A DNA stretch of 64,000 nt from Macrostomum hystrix (GCA_950097015.1 CATNEN010000001.1:20513501-20577500), one strand, 5' to 3'; positions 1 to 12,768 are shown, numbered from the stretch's first letter. Numbers and translations: made by a program. Notes: generated by a model not told the origin, from the letters alone.

Positions 1-425
1 TCCAGACCGGCTGAACGGCGGGTTGCAGCTGCTGTTTAGTTGGTCAATTTTTGTTGTTTTAAAGAAGTGAAATTATTTTTCTGCAAAAAACCGCGGACTA
101 GGTTGGGTTCTAGCGGCACTGAAATGCGTAATTCTTTTATAAATACCTTCTGTATCAGTATAGTAAGTTTTAGGAAAGGAAATTGTAGGAAAGTATTAGT
201 TTGGGATGGAGTTAAAGAGGATAGAATTTTTCAGAATATGGACAGTTTTTAAGGGCTATTTTGGGAAGTATGAGTTTAACAAGATGGGAAGTTAAGTTGG
301 GGTTAGTTTGAGAAGGCAGATTTGGGAAGATAGGCATGCTGGGACGATATGGAAGTTTAGGAGAGGTGTTTGTGAAAGGAAAAGTTTGGGGTCGGTTTTC
401 TTGAGGGGGATTTCGGGATAGGGCA
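1..425. other. No gene; degenerate G-rich short repeat
   Basis: No coding exon is recognised. From about 180 the sequence is a decayed array of units related to gggaagttttgggaag. It resumes at about 765-815 after the SINE, so the SINE seems to have inserted into it. Confidence 0.4.
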
Positions 426-427
426 GG

Positions 428-765
428 GTGTGAGTGGCAGAGCGGTCTGAAGCGTTTGCCTCTCGAAACCAAGGTCCCCGAGCTCGATTCCACGGCGAGG
501 CCACATTCATTTGGGGCGCAGCCGCGGAGAGAAGGCTTGGGGGCTTGTCGTGTAATTTACGCCCTTGAGGGCCAACCTCCAAGGCGCAGTGAGTGTACAC
601 TGCCTGACGATGAGAAAGTCAGGGCAGGTGTACACACCTGTGTGAGTATGTGCTCAGGATTCAGCGCAATGGGCAGAGTTGCCTCCTCGCTGGCTGCGGG
701 TCTGGTGTCACCGAACGATGTGCCATTGCTTGCAGCCCTCCTGCAATTATTATTATCGGGAAGCG
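428..765 (+). mobile_element. tRNA-Ser-derived SINE
   Basis: The head resembles a tRNA. A Pol III A box (tggcagagcgg, about 437) is followed by an anticodon-like ctcgaaa and a degenerate B box (gagctcgattcc, about 480). The body continues about 270 bp and ends in a short (att)n tail at about 746-757. The same degenerate gggaag repeat lies on both sides, which fits insertion. The tRNA-Ser(CGA) origin is inferred from the anticodon-loop sequence. It is not a functional tRNA, because the acceptor stem and B box are imperfect. Confidence 0.55.
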
Positions 766-1305
766 GAGGTTTGGGAAGATGGGAAGTTTTGGGAAGGGAA
801 AGTTAGGCAATCATGGCAAGTTTCGACTTACATTAACAAACTGTGACTGTGGCGTAAATAGTAAAACACCAGGCTCAAGCCAAGTATAAAGCTCTATATT
901 CATAAAAAGCACGGACGGAAGAACAAACAGTAACAATAGACTTGAATAAATATATTTAAGAAAAATGTTAACTACTACTGATTAAGTTAGTAGGTAGGTC
1001 CGAAAAAGTTACACTACAACTAATGGAAGAATTAAACCAGTCCAAAAGGACACAGGTTAAAAATTAGCACGCAAACAATAGGAATCAATCAAAACTAAAA
1101 ATAGATTTTTAATTCAACAATTTGAGCATTCTAAAATGCAGTTTTATACAGTTTTTTATCTATAAAGAATTTCTCGAGTCGAAACAATTGTGCAAGCAAC
1201 AATTTGTACAACCATGTAACACCTGCAAATAAATTAAGGACACTTGCAAAGTAAAAAAACTGCCTTTTAAAAGTTACTTGAAACATTGGAATTTAAAACA
1301 AACGC
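766..1305. other. AT-rich spacer, nothing recognised
   Basis: Apart from the end of the gggaag repeat, I see no exon, RNA or repeat here. Confidence 0.4.
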
Positions 1306-1309
1306 CAGG

Positions 1310-1540
1310 AGGAATGTAGCCTAATGGTAAAAGCCTCGAAGTCACTAATTGAAGGTTGGGAGTTCGATTCCCAACTCCAGTGGAACAATTTATAGCCCTT
1401 AGCAGCAAGACACTTGAATCCAAATTGCTTCAGTTCACCCAGCCGTTAAATGGGTACCATGCTGGGGCTAATTGAGGGTGGGTGTTGGCATCTCCCCAGT
1501 CCATGGACTGAACAGCTGTACGCAGTCTTCAGATGCGCCG
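1310..1540 (+). mobile_element. tRNA-derived SINE with conserved-type central domain
   Basis: A good A box (tagcctaatgg, about 1318) and a near-perfect B box (gagttcgattccc, about 1362) form a tRNA-like head. The body contains ttcacccagccgttaaatggg (about 1433-1453), followed by ggtgttggcatctcccc. This layout resembles SINE superfamilies with a shared central domain known from many aquatic invertebrates. That comparison is from memory and should be confirmed. A diverged relative may lie at 43.88-44.11 kb. Confidence 0.6.
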
Positions 1541-1690
1541 CGCAATAGCTGCGGCTGTGCTGTCGGCTGCACATCTGGCCCCATTATTTAAACAACACGA
1601 AAAAGTAGAAACAAAAACAACCAAGGAAATTTACAGGCACAAATCTAATAGAATAATTTGTTTGAAAAGCTCATCAAAGCAATTCAAGTC

Positions 1691-4600
1691 TCAAATGTCA
1701 GTCCCAGGTGCTGCTGGATGCATAGCCGGGCGCAGTTCTTGAATCTGTCGAATCAGGTACAATTTCTCCTCGTTGAACTGACTGTCCGACTGTCTGTCTG
1801 GTTGGAAGCGTTGCAGAAAATCAACCAGGCGTTCCTGATTTTGCACTAGGATATTGTGAATAGCCAGCGGCTTGTTCGGATTGGCTACAAAAACCTACGG
1901 ACAGAGAGAGCGGATGCCTCGATTATGACTTGCATGACCTTATTACCTATCAATCAAATCATTTTCAGTCTAAATAAATTCAGTAGAACTAGCTGCTCAG
2001 TGCTCAGCGCCAGTCACAATCTGGTTTGAGTAGGACTCAACCGGCTACGACAGCGCTTGATGCGACAGGCCATTGCGTGACTTGACTATCGAGACAGGTC
2101 TGTTTTCCCTCTCTCTCCTCTCTCTCTAGCACCCTGGGCAGAGATCATGGAACAGTGCATCAGGTTCCTTGAATCAATTCTTACCAGAAATTCTTGATGC
2201 CGATTTCTCATATATTTACCATTCTACTCAAGCCACGCACCAAACAGAATTATATTAGGCTTGCTTATCATTTCCTGTCAGCACTAGTTCTCTTGTCTTG
2301 CTTCCTTACTCCCATCTGTCTCCAGTTTCCAACATTATCTCTTATCTCCCCTGTCTTATCCTACATCCTCTCTTATCTCCCCTGCCTTATCCTACATCCT
2401 CTCTTATCTCCCCTGCCTTATCCTACATCCTCTCTTATCTCCCCTGCCTTATCCTACATCCTCTCTTATCTCTCCCCTGCCTTATCCTACATCCTCTCTT
2501 ATCTCCCCTGCCTTATCCTACATCCTCTCTTATCTCTCCCCTGCCTTATCCTACATCCTCTCTTATCTCTCCCCTGCCTTATCCTACATCCTCTCTTATC
2601 TCTCCCCTGCCTTATCCTACATCCTCTCTTATCTCTCCCCTGCCTTATCCTACATCCTCTCTTATCTCTCCCCTGCCTTATCCTACATTATCTCCCCTGC
2701 CTTATCCTACATCCTCTCTTATCTCTCCCCTGCCTTATCCTACATCCTCTCTTATCTCTCCCCTGCCTTATCCTACATTATCTCCCCTGCCTTATCCTAC
2801 AGGGGAGATAGCTTAACTGTGCCCAAGGTAAACAATGCTATATAGAGAGAGCTACACTGACTTGCTTAAATTATGATAAAATTAAAATCTCTATTATCGG
2901 AAGATACAAATTTATTAACACTATAATGAGTCTAATTGTCTATATACCCAATTATACTACCCGGAAACGAAAAAACACAAGTACTTTTTAAGACAGGACT
3001 AAATAGTAAATCTTAAAAGTCCTACAAACAGACAGTGCCAAACATGTTACTTGTTTTATAGCCCTATCTGTTTGAACCGTTAATCCCATAAATTTATTTT
3101 TATTAATTCTAAAACAACAAAGAACAAGGCCCACTACTGTAATAAAAAAATTACTAGTCAACATTAAACCTCATTTAAAAATCTACCTGAAATCTCATTC
3201 GAATCTACCTAAAATCTCATCCGAATCTACCACAATTCTCATTCAAATCTACCTAAAATCTCATTCGAATCTACCACAAATCTCATCCGAATCTACACTA
3301 AACCTAATTCAAATCTACCTAAAATCTCATTCGAATCTACCACAAATCTCATTCGAATCTAACACAAATCTCATTCGAATCTACCACAAATCTCATCCGA
3401 ATCTACACTAAACCTAATTTAAATCGACATAAAATCTCATTCGAATCTACCACAAATCTCATCCGAATCTACACTAAACCTAATTCAAATCTACCTAAAA
3501 TCTCATTCAAATCTACCTAAAATCTCATTCAAATCTACCTAAAATCTCATCCGAATCTACCACAAATCTCATTCGAATCTACCTCAAATCTCATCCGAAT
3601 CTACCAAAAATCTCATCCGAATCTACACTAAACCTAATTCAAATCTACCTAAAATCTCATTCAAATCTACCTAAAATCTCATTCAAATCTACCTAAAATC
3701 TCATCCGAATCTACCACAAATCTCATTCGAATCTACCTCAAATCTCATCCGAATCTACCTCAAATCTCATTCGAATCTACCTCAAATCTCATCCGAATCT
3801 ACCACAAATATTATTCAAATCTACCTAGAATCTCATTGAAATCTACCTTAAATCAAAGTTGAATCTACCTCGAATTTTACTTAAATCTACATCAAATCAT
3901 ATTAAAATCTACCCCAAATCTAATTGAGATATAGCGACCTATAGCTCATTTTCAGAAAAAGATTTAGAAATCGAACCTTAAAACAGTGAAAGGCTTCGAA
4001 AGCGATTTGTCTCTGCCGGCTCTTCAGTGCGTTCATGATTGGCTTGAGATTGTCAGCGCTGCCAATGTACTTGGTCATGACAGTGTAGTTGTGACGGTCC
4101 AACAGGATTTCGCCTAGAAGCTGAAATAAGGACACAAAACTCAACTGCGCATTGGACAGATGATGAGTGAAATGTTTATCTGACATTTGCTAGCTTTACA
4201 TTTGTCTATATGGATATGTGTAAGCAGAAAGCGCAATTTATCATTAGTTTCATTCGGCTATATGCAATGCTTCTCTTCTAAAACAATAGAAACCAAAATC
4301 ATGAAAATGGAATTAAAAATTAAACTGAAGAAAATTATGGGATAAACGCATTATCTTTGCGTTAAAAATCGGGCTGCAGGACTAAGCTAGGGTGACAAGA
4401 TTAATTATAAAGGGATTAACGAATTATGCTGGGATTATAAGATAAACGGATTTTGTGATTTACAAAATATGCAAGGATTACAAGATGAACGGATTGTAGG
4501 ATTAACACACTATGCAAGGATTACAAGATGAACGGATTATAGGATTAACACACTATGCAAGGATTACAAGATGAACGGATTGTAGGATTAACACACTATG

Positions 4601-7600
4601 CAAGGATTACAAGATGAACGGATTATAGGATTAACACACTATGCAAGGATTACAAGATGAACGGATTGTAGGATTAACACACTATGCAAGGATTACAAGA
4701 TGAACGGATTGTAGGATTAACACACTATGCAAGGATTACAAGATGAACGGATTATAGGATTAACACACTATGCAAGGATTACAAGATGAACGGATTGTAG
4801 GATTAGCACACTATGCAAGGATTACAAGATGAACGGATTGTAGGATTAACACACAATGCAAGGATTACAAGATGAACGGATTGTAGGATTAACACACTAT
4901 GCAAGGATTACAAGATGAACGGATTGTAGGATTAACACACAATGCAAGGATTACAAGATGAACGGATTGTAGGATTAACACACAATGCAAGGATTACAAG
5001 ATGAACGGATTGTAGGATTAACACACTATGCAAGGATTACAAGATGAACGGATTGTAGGATTAACACACTATGCAAGGATTACAAGATGAACGGATTGTA
5101 GGATTAACACACTATGCAAGGATTACAAGATGAACGGATTGTAGGATTAACACACTATGCAAGGATTACAAGATGAACGGATTGTAGGATTAACACACTA
5201 TGCAAGGATTACAAGATGAACGGATTGTAGGATTAACACACTATGCAAGGATTACAAGATGAACGGATTGTAGGATTAACACACTATGCAAGGATTACAA
5301 GATGAACGGATTGTAGGATTAACACACTATGCAAGGATTACAAGATGAACGGATTGTAGGATTAACACACTATGCAAGGATTACAAGATGAACGGATTGT
5401 AGGATTAACACACTATGCAAGGATTACAAGATGAACGGATTATAGGATTAACACACTATGCAAGGATTACAAGATGAACGGATTATAGGATTAACACACA
5501 ATGCAAGGATTACAAGATGAACGGATTGTAGGATTAACACACTATGCAAGGATTACAAGATGAACGGATTGTAGGATTAACACACTATGCAAGGATTACA
5601 AGATGAACGGATTGTAGGATTAACACACAATGCAAGGATTACAAGATGAACGGATTGTAGGATTAACACACTATGCAAGGATTACAAGATGAACGGATTA
5701 TAGGATTAACACACTATGCAAGGATTACAAGATGAACGGATTGTAGGATTAACACACTATGCAAGGATTACAAGATGAACGGATTGTAGGATTAACACAC
5801 TATGCAAGGATTACAAGATGAACGGATTGTAGGATTAACACACTATGCAAGGATTACAAGATGAACGGATTGTAGGATTAACACACTATGCAAGGATTAC
5901 AAGATGAACGGATTGTAGGATTAACACACTATGCAAGGATTACAAGATAAGCTAATTAAAGTATATGCTGGATCTAGAATTTATAGAATGAAAGGTACTA
6001 ATTCTCACCTTGAGAGCTTGCCTCTTTGTCACATAGTTCTCCGACTCAATTAGTCGTTTATAATTGTCGAAAAATTCCGAATAATTCTGTTCCAAGAAGC
6101 GAGCAACCATGGCCTTATGCCTAGTTAGCAGATCTTTGAGTGTAGTGAACGCATCCGAGCTCACATCGAAGGCAGTACCGTGGACGTGATCGAATAGCTT
6201 GTAGAAGCCGGCAGGGTCCCGCAGGAAAGCTTCGGCGACGCGTTCGTGACGAAACGTTTCGCGTAGCATGCCGCCGAATGTGATGGCGTGTTCCGGCCTG
6301 TGGTAGCCGTCAACCAGCTTGTAAAGCACCTGCAGTAGGAATCGGGTCGATTTGAGTCAAGGCCTGGGTCGAGCTTGCTTTGAATTAGGGTCAAGGGGTG
6401 GCTGGGTCAAGCTAGATTCTAAGATGTGGGTCAAGGGGTGGCTGGGTCAAGCTAGATTATTCTAAGATGTGGGTCAAGGCGTGGCTGGGTCAAGCTAGAT
6501 TATTCTAAGATGTGGGTCAAGGCGTGGCTGGGTCAAGCTAGATTCTAAGATGTGGGTCAAGGGGTGGCTGGGTCAAGCTAGATTATTCTAAGATGTGGGT
6601 CAAGGCGTGGCTGGGTCAAGCTATATTCTAAGATGTGGGTCAAGGGGTGGCTGGGTCATGCTAGATTCTAAGATGTGGGTCAAGGGGTGGCTGGGTCAAG
6701 CTAGATTATTCTAAAATGTGGGTCAAGGGGTGGCTGGGTCAAGCTAGATTATTCTAAAATGTGGGTCCAGGGGTGGCTGGGTCAAGCTAGATTATTCTAA
6801 AATGTGGGTCAAGGGGTGGCTGGGTCAAGCTAGATTATTCTAAGATGTGGGTCAAGGCGTGGCTGGGTCAAGCTAGATTCTAAGATGTGGGTCAAGGGGT
6901 GGCTGGGTCAAGCTAGATTCTAAGATTTGGGTCAAGGGGTGGCTGGGTCAAGCTAGATTATTCTAAGATGTGGGTCAAGGCGTGGCTGGGTCAAGCTAGA
7001 TTCTAAGATGTGGGTCAAGGGGTGGCTGGGTCATGCTAGATTCTAAGATGTGGGTCAAGGGGTGGCTGGGTCAAGCTAGATTATTCTAAAATGTGGGTCA
7101 AGGGGTGGCTGGGTCAAGCTAGATTATTCTAAAATGTGGGTCCAGGGGTGGCTGGGTCAAGCTAGATTCTAAGATGTGGGTCAAGGGGTGGCTGGGTCAA
7201 GCTAGATTATTCTAAGATGTGGGTCAAGGCGTGGCTGGGTCAAGCTAGATTATTCTAAGATGTGGGTCAAGGCGTGGCTGGGTCAAGCTAGATTCTAAGA
7301 TGTGGGTCAAGGGGTGGCTGGGTCAAGCTAGATTATTCTAAGATGTGGGTCAAGGCGTGGCTGGGTCAAGCTAGATTCTAAGATGTGGGTCAAGGGGTGG
7401 CTTGGTCAAGCTAGATTCTAAGATGTGGGTCAAGGGGTGGCTGGGTCAAGCTAGATTCTTAGATGTGGGTCAAGGGGTGGCTGGGTCATGCTAGATTCTA
7501 AGATGTGGGTCAAGGGGTGGCTGGGTCAAGCTAGATTCTTAGATGTAGGTCAAGGGGTGGCTGGGTCAAGCTAGATTCTTAGATGTGGGTCAAGGGGTGG

Positions 7601-9104
7601 CTGGGTCATGCTAGATTATAAGATGTGGGTCAAGGGGTGTCTGGGTCAAGCTAGATTATTCTAAGATGTGGCTCAAGGGGTGGCTGGGTCAAGCTAGATT
7701 ATTCTAAGATGTGGGTCAAGGCGTGGCTGGGTCAAGCTAGATTCTAAGATGTGGGTCAAGGGGTGGCTGGGTCATGCTAGATTCTAAGATGTGGGTCAAG
7801 GCGTGGCTGGGTCAAGCTAGATTCTAAGATGTGGGTCAAGGGGTGGCTGGGTCAAGCTAGATTATTCTAAAATGTGGGTCAAGGGGTGGCTGGGTCAAGC
7901 TAGATTATTCTAAAATGTGGGTCCAGGGGTGGCTGGGTCAAGCTAGATTATTCTAAGATGTGGGTCAAGGCGTGGCTGGGTCAAGCTAGATTCTAAGATG
8001 TGGGTCAAGGCGTGGCTGGGTCAAGCTAGATTCTAAGATGTGGGTCAAGGGGTGGCTGGGTCAAGCTAGATTATTCTAAGATGTGGGTCAAGGCGTGGCT
8101 GGGTCAAGCTAGATTCTAAGATGTGGGTCAAGGGGTGGCTGGGTTAAGCTAGATTATTCTAAGATGTGGGTCAAGGGGTGGCTGGGTCAAGCTAGATTAT
8201 TCTAAAATGTGGGTCCAGGGGTGGCTGGGTCAAGCTAGATTATTCTAAGATGTGGGTCAAGGCGTGGCTGGGTCAAGCTAGATTCTAAGATGTGGGTCAA
8301 GGCGTGGCTGGGTCAAGCTAGATTCTAAGATGTGGGTCAAGGCGTGGCTGGGTCAAGCTAGATTCTAAGATGTGGGTCAAGGGGTGGCTGGGTCAAGCTA
8401 GATTATTCTAAGATGTGGGTCAAGGCGTGGCTGGGTCAAGCTAGATTCTAAGATGTGGGTCAAGGGGTGGCTGGGTCAAGCTAGATTATTCTAAGATGTG
8501 GGTCAAGGGGTGGCTGGGTCAAGCTAGATTATTCTAAGATGTGGGTCAAGGGGTGGCTGGGTCAAGCTAGATTATTCTAAGATGTGGGTCAAGGGGTGTC
8601 TGGGTCAAGCTAGATTCTCAGATTGCCAAGATTCTAAGGAAAAAAATGAATTGGCTAGAAGCGCACCTGTCTATTCTCCAATATATACTCTACCGCTGGT
8701 ATCCGGCTGCCAACTTGCTTAGAGGTGAGATTAGCAAACAGATGCTCGATAAATTTGGCGCTTTCAAAGTCGACCCGATCGATGCAGTCCAATAGCATTG
8801 GCAGGATTCCGGCACACTCCCTGCTGAATGCCTCCCTGGCGACATCAGTCAGGGCTTCGCCAATACGAGCCTTCTCAGCCAGCGCTTCGTGAGAAATTGT
8901 CTGCGAAGATGAGGAAGCGGATTCCTGACGATCTGTCAGCACCAGCTTCAAAGCTGCCAACGCCTTGGAGACGTCCTCGACGGCGCGTTTGATTTCTCGT
9001 TCAGATCGTAGCTCCGAGCCGCCATGAAGCAGTAGGCTGCGCAGGGAGGCGTGCAACTGCAGCACCAGGTCTCTGGGCGTTTTCTGGCGGCCAAATCTTA
9101 ACAT
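1691..9104 (-). CDS. CAB39: Mo25 / CAB39 scaffold protein, four coding exons
   Basis: Coding exons in transcript order are 9104-8667, 6329-6009, 4120-3977 and 1894-1691. All junctions are phase 0, giving 368 residues and a TGA stop. Mo25 is the armadillo-like scaffold that binds STRAD and activates the LKB1 kinase; it also activates MST/GCK kinases. Family hallmarks are read directly: the start [17 protein letters not shown]; the block [15 protein letters not shown] in exon 2; [12 protein letters not shown] running across the junction into [19 protein letters not shown] in exon 3; and FEAFHCFK joining VFVANPNKP in exon 4. Length is slightly above the usual about 340, mostly from an insertion around residues 55-75 rich in Ser and Gln. 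The introns are 2,337, 1,888 and 2,082 bp and consist mainly of minisatellites, a different one in each. Splice sites are canonical (for example acceptor ccgtag before exon 4). Identity is very secure; the exact N-terminus less so. Confidence 0.93.
2325..2806. repeat. 31/33-bp minisatellite in Mo25 intron 3
   Basis: About 15 tandem copies of a pyrimidine-rich unit containing cttatctcccctgccttatc. Two unit lengths alternate, differing by a ct insertion. Two near-terminal units carry the same internal deletion. The array is entirely intronic; the 205- and 172-codon open frames here are repeat artefacts. Confidence 0.9.
3178..3930. repeat. About 22-bp minisatellite in Mo25 intron 3
   Basis: About 34 tandem copies of a unit like aatctcattcgaatctacct, with variants attcaaatctacc and atccgaatctacc arranged in a higher-order pattern. 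A block with acactaaacctaattcaaatc recurs at several positions. The edge nearest exon 3 is more diverged. It is unrelated to the other array in the same intron. Confidence 0.88.
4410..5950. repeat. 43-bp minisatellite filling Mo25 intron 2
   Basis: About 35 nearly identical head-to-tail copies of a 43-bp unit that begins ggattacaagatgaacgg and ends cacactatgcaa. The few variants are point changes (gattgtagg/gattatagg, ctatgc/caatgc). The homogeneity implies recent expansion or gene-conversion-like turnover. The first unit, next to exon 3, is the most diverged. Confidence 0.95.
6395..8620. repeat. 40/43-bp minisatellite filling Mo25 intron 1
   Basis: About 54 tandem copies of a unit containing gtcaaggggtggctgggtca followed by agctagatt and ctaagatgt. 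An att insertion (attattctaa versus attctaa) makes 40- and 43-bp forms, and g/c and a/t point variants form multi-unit higher-order patterns. It stops within about 50 bp of exon 1 and about 65 bp of exon 2. Confidence 0.95.
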
Positions 9105-10145
9105 TATGGAATTGAATTGGTGACTTGACCTGGGGTATCAGCTCCTGAAATTATTTATCACTATACACTTTCAATCATTTGCTAGCTGGTAACTGAATCA
9201 GCAATGTCAAACACATTTCATCTTTTCACTTTCCGGTTAATGGCAAGAATTTAATAGCAAAAAATGTTGACTGACAAAAGGACTACCAACTTATAGATTA
9301 GAGAAAGTGCTCATCATTTAGTGCCTACTTGTATGTATTTGAATTTCTAACAATTTCAAAATTTTATGATGCAAGAAATATTTATTCTAAAAAGGCCTCA
9401 ATAATTTTGGCTAAGAGAAAACCAATAATTATGTGATGCTATTTAGATGTAAAATCATTACAAAACTTTTTGAATTATATATGCTGCCAAGCACTGCGTT
9501 TAAAATATGTCAGAATGCAAAATTCGTAAGTCTTAATAATGTAGTTAGAGCAGGAGCTACATCTAAGATAATTAGTGAATTAATTATTTGTCATTAAACA
9601 ATTGACTTTAGATATAACTAAACTCACTTTGCAGTTAGACTTATTAATTCAATATATATTTTATTAATAGTAGTGGTTAAAAGTAATTTATTAAAAAATT
9701 TCAAGTCAATTATATATATTAAGTAAATTGAAATACTAAATAAGTCAAAAGTTCGAAAAATATAATATAAAAGTATAAGGCAAAGAAATATTACTTTTTT
9801 AAACATATTTTATTTGAAATAGAAACTCAAATTCAGAAAAATGATTCTTTTATTTATGTTCAAATAATTGTTGTAGGGCTCTTATATATGTTTATCCTAC
9901 CCTATAGTGGTTATTTTCTGAATAGACTCCTATTTATTCCTTTTGAATTTGCATAAAAAACTGGACCTTTTTGATTATAAGTCTTTTAACAGTAGCATAT
10001 TATATTCAATATGGTTAGCATTTTATATAATGACTGAGTTTGGATATTTTTTATTTCATATAATTGAATGACTATATATTCTTATTAAGCTGGTTAGGCT
10101 GTTCAATTTATAATCTTACAGTCCACTTACTAGGCGTTACCAATG
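9105..10145. other. AT-rich region upstream of Mo25
   Basis: This should hold the Mo25 promoter and 5' UTR on the minus strand, but no individual element stands out. The rest is AT-rich with no exon recognised. Confidence 0.4.
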
Positions 10146-10153
10146 GTCTAAGG

Positions 10154-10539
10154 CAGGGGTCAGCAAACTCTGGCCCGTGGGCCAGATGCGGCCCTTGAAG
10201 CTCCCAAATCCAGCCTGTTGCCCCTTCTAACATCTACAGTGTCCTGTTTCATCTCTCCTGTGTCTAATCTCTCCTTTGTCTCATCTCTCCCGTGTCTAAT
10301 CTCTCCCATGTCTAATCTCTCCCCTGTCTAATCTCTCCCGTGTCTTATCTCTCCTGTGTCTCATCTCTCTTATGTATAATCTTTCTGTGTCTCATCTCTC
10401 CTGTGTCTAATCTCTCCCATGTCTCATCTCTCCCGTGTCTCATCTCTCCCCTATCTCATATTTATACAGTCAATGCGGCCCACTATCATCTTTTAGGTTT
10501 TCTCTTTGGCCTGCCAGCAAATAAGTTTGCCTACCCCTG
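10154..10539. mobile_element. Non-autonomous hAT-type element with 8-bp TSD
   Basis: The left end is caggggtcagcaaactctgg and the right end, reverse-complemented, is caggggtaggcaaactt, so the element has imperfect terminal inverted repeats. Perfect 8-bp direct repeats gtctaagg flank it at 10146-10153 and 10540-10547. Subterminal gcggccc motifs occur at both ends. Together these are the signature of hAT-superfamily MITEs (8-bp duplications, CAGGGGT-type ends). The 386-bp element has no transposase; its core is a 16-bp minisatellite. Confidence 0.85.
10215..10470. repeat. 16-bp minisatellite core of the hAT element
   Basis: About 15 copies of a unit like gtgtctcatctctccc with point variants. 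The same unit forms the array at 59.29-59.70 kb in B3GNTL1 intron 2, next to a diverged copy of this element's right end. Confidence 0.85.
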
Positions 10540-10547
10540 GTCTAAGG

Positions 10548-11440
10548 GATAACAGCTTCTTTTGTATGCTCTCTCTGTAATTCTCCTTTATGAAATAAAT
10601 AACTTTATAAAACTCCTTTTTGAATATTTAAACACTATTGAACCTTTAGTCTTTTTGTAATGTTCTTCACATTTGCCAAGGTTGCTTTTCCTCCTACTTC
10701 TACTCATGTATTTATAGTATTTTCATTCACTAATTCATTAAAACAAAATTATATCATTAAAGTGAAATTGTTCAGTGCATTAAAATGATAAGAAAAAATT
10801 TCTGTGCATAAAAACATATAAAGGCAATTAGTTCAAAAACGAAAAACATTGTAACTTCTTTTTGTCCCTGCATCATAATATTTTAGAGAAGTCTAGAAGA
10901 TATAGAAACAAAGACTAACATTTTTTGAGGAAAGTAACCTATCTTTGACAAACTAAGTTTACCATAGAAAATGGTATAAAAGCATTTATGCTTTTAATAT
11001 AGCTATCTGAAGCATATGACTAATTAGTAATATAACCTATAGCATAAAGAAAACTCTAATAACTTTTTCTGAATGGTGTCTAGTGAATTAATGTTAAAGA
11101 CAAGGTGGTCCACTAACTTAGTAGGATAGGCTAATGCTGCAAATTTGCTACAAATTTTTAATATGAAAATGAGAGAAGCAAGTGAGAACAGCTCTTGTCT
11201 CAATTGGGGATTCCTGTGAGCCCTACCCCAACACTCCATGAAACCCGGAGGTTTTGGTGCCAACAACCTAGGACTTCTATAAATAGCATCTATAGAAGAT
11301 GCTTCTATTCAAATTCAGTGGTCCTTGCAACAAACATACCCCTATATACACACACAAACTACATGGCAGGGCTTCTACTCGTATATGCCATAGAATGGCC
11401 AGCAGACGAACTTGTTTGCAATTTGATCTATTGAGCAGAC
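10548..11440. other. AT-rich spacer, nothing recognised
   Basis: No exon or repeat is identified between the hAT element and the Merlin-like relic. Confidence 0.4.
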
Positions 11441-11612
11441 GAATTGGCGGCACATGAAAGAACTGGAATCCGTTGGATGGCGAGGCACCATCTGCTTGCC
11501 AATAGCAGGAATTGCGACAACTGTGACATTGCTATGTCACTTCAGCGACATCTTAGGTAGTGAGGACTCCATCGATGGCTGGCGCTGGTCCTGCAAGCAG
11601 TGCAAGACGTAG
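11441..11612 (+). pseudogene. Decayed Merlin/ISXO2-like transposase N-terminus
   Basis: One frame reads WMARHHLLANSRNCDNCDIA followed by MSLQRHLR and a stop. After a frameshift, another frame reads DSIDGWRWSCKQCKT. Joined conceptually this is Cys-x2-Cys-x3-Met, a spacer, then Asp-Gly-x-x-Trp-x-Cys-x2-Cys. That is the zinc-ribbon layout at the N-terminus of IS1595/ISXO2-type transposases and their animal relatives, Merlin elements. No catalytic domain follows and no terminal repeats were found. The frame break and lone fragment indicate a relic. Confidence 0.45.
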
Positions 11613-12755
11613 GCCCTACCATTCAATTTGAAAGGGCTCCTTTTTTAAAGGGAGCCATCTGTAACTGATCCAGATAATCAACATCTTCTATTTCTGGTCC
11701 AAGAACCTGTGGGCTGAAGACATTAGATTAGGACAGAGGTGCAAATCGGGTGTGAAACTGTGGTAGATTGGCTGAATTTTATCCGCTAAATTTGCACTAT
11801 GTACCTGCTGGATCATCCAATGTAGCACGTACCGCAAAGGTCATTGGGTGCTCGGAATGGTTGAGAGAGGTACAAGTCGCAGCTCATTGGCTTTTGTTCC
11901 TGATCACTCAGCCAACAGCCTTGTGCCTTTACCTGAATGTAGGCCTATGCTTCTGCTTCTGTGCTTCTGCGACTCGGAAAAGTTTGAAAAAAGCTTTAAA
12001 ATAATTTAGAGGGGGAAAGTAATCTGCTATTCAATAAAAATGAATGACAAAAATAGGCCCCTACACATTAAAGCAGTCTAGGTAGTTACTAGTAATATTA
12101 AATAGAATTTATTTTACCATCTTAATGATTCTGTATATTTAGTTTTCATTTAAGCTATAAATTGAAGATTAGGAAATACAGTTACGCAAAGTAGTTATTT
12201 TGGTCAAAAGCGATCGATCTAGATTTATTGACAAGCAACAACGAAAAATTGAATTACGAGCGATCTAAATTTCGCACGCTTTTTTAATTCAGTTCAAATT
12301 CGCGCCTAAACAGGTACTAACTTTTTACAGCTTTTGAACCTGTCTAAAATTAGCATTTAGTGCTTTATTAGAACACTTATATAATCTCAAGATCAAGTAT
12401 ATACTTAACCGAAAAGTAAAAGTAAGCTCATACAAATTATTTTAGGCAAGCATAAAAGTATTTATTTTAACAACTACAACTTAAGGCCTAGCTGCTAAAA
12501 GTAAATTACCTATAAACAGTTCCATTTTATTTGATAATATATACTTTATATAGTAAAGACTTTGTACGCTAAGCGTTTCTGTACTCTGTCTTACGCAATT
12601 TAGATCCTTGTTTTTTGATCATGTCAACGTATGATGGGTGACGTAGTTTTTATATTAATAATTTGCGTGCGGGCCCCAGTGTTTATGTCGCCTATAGCGC
12701 TTGGATAGAGCTAGGTTTCTTTCATTTTACGCATATCATAAAAATTGCTCATAGT
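11613..12755. other. Intergenic, upstream of ANK-NTase gene 1
   Basis: No exon is recognised. The 78-codon frame at 11768-12004 has no recognisable features. The sequence is AT-rich, with a few GC-richer patches near 12,640-12,710. Confidence 0.4.
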
Positions 12756-12760
12756 TTCGT

Positions 12761-12768
12761 TATAAAAT
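12761..12768 (+). promoter_or_regulatory. Possible TATA box of ANK-NTase gene 1
   Basis: The sequence tataaaat lies 67 bp upstream of the chosen start codon. A start site about 30 bp downstream would leave a short leader. The motif is common by chance in AT-rich DNA, so this is tentative. Confidence 0.3.

Noticed and set aside
2194-2816. 205- and 172-codon frames
   Set aside because: Translated minisatellite within Mo25 intron 3.
4410-8620. CRISPR-like regular repeats
   Set aside because: Units are head-to-tail without spacers, in introns of a eukaryotic gene; these are minisatellites.
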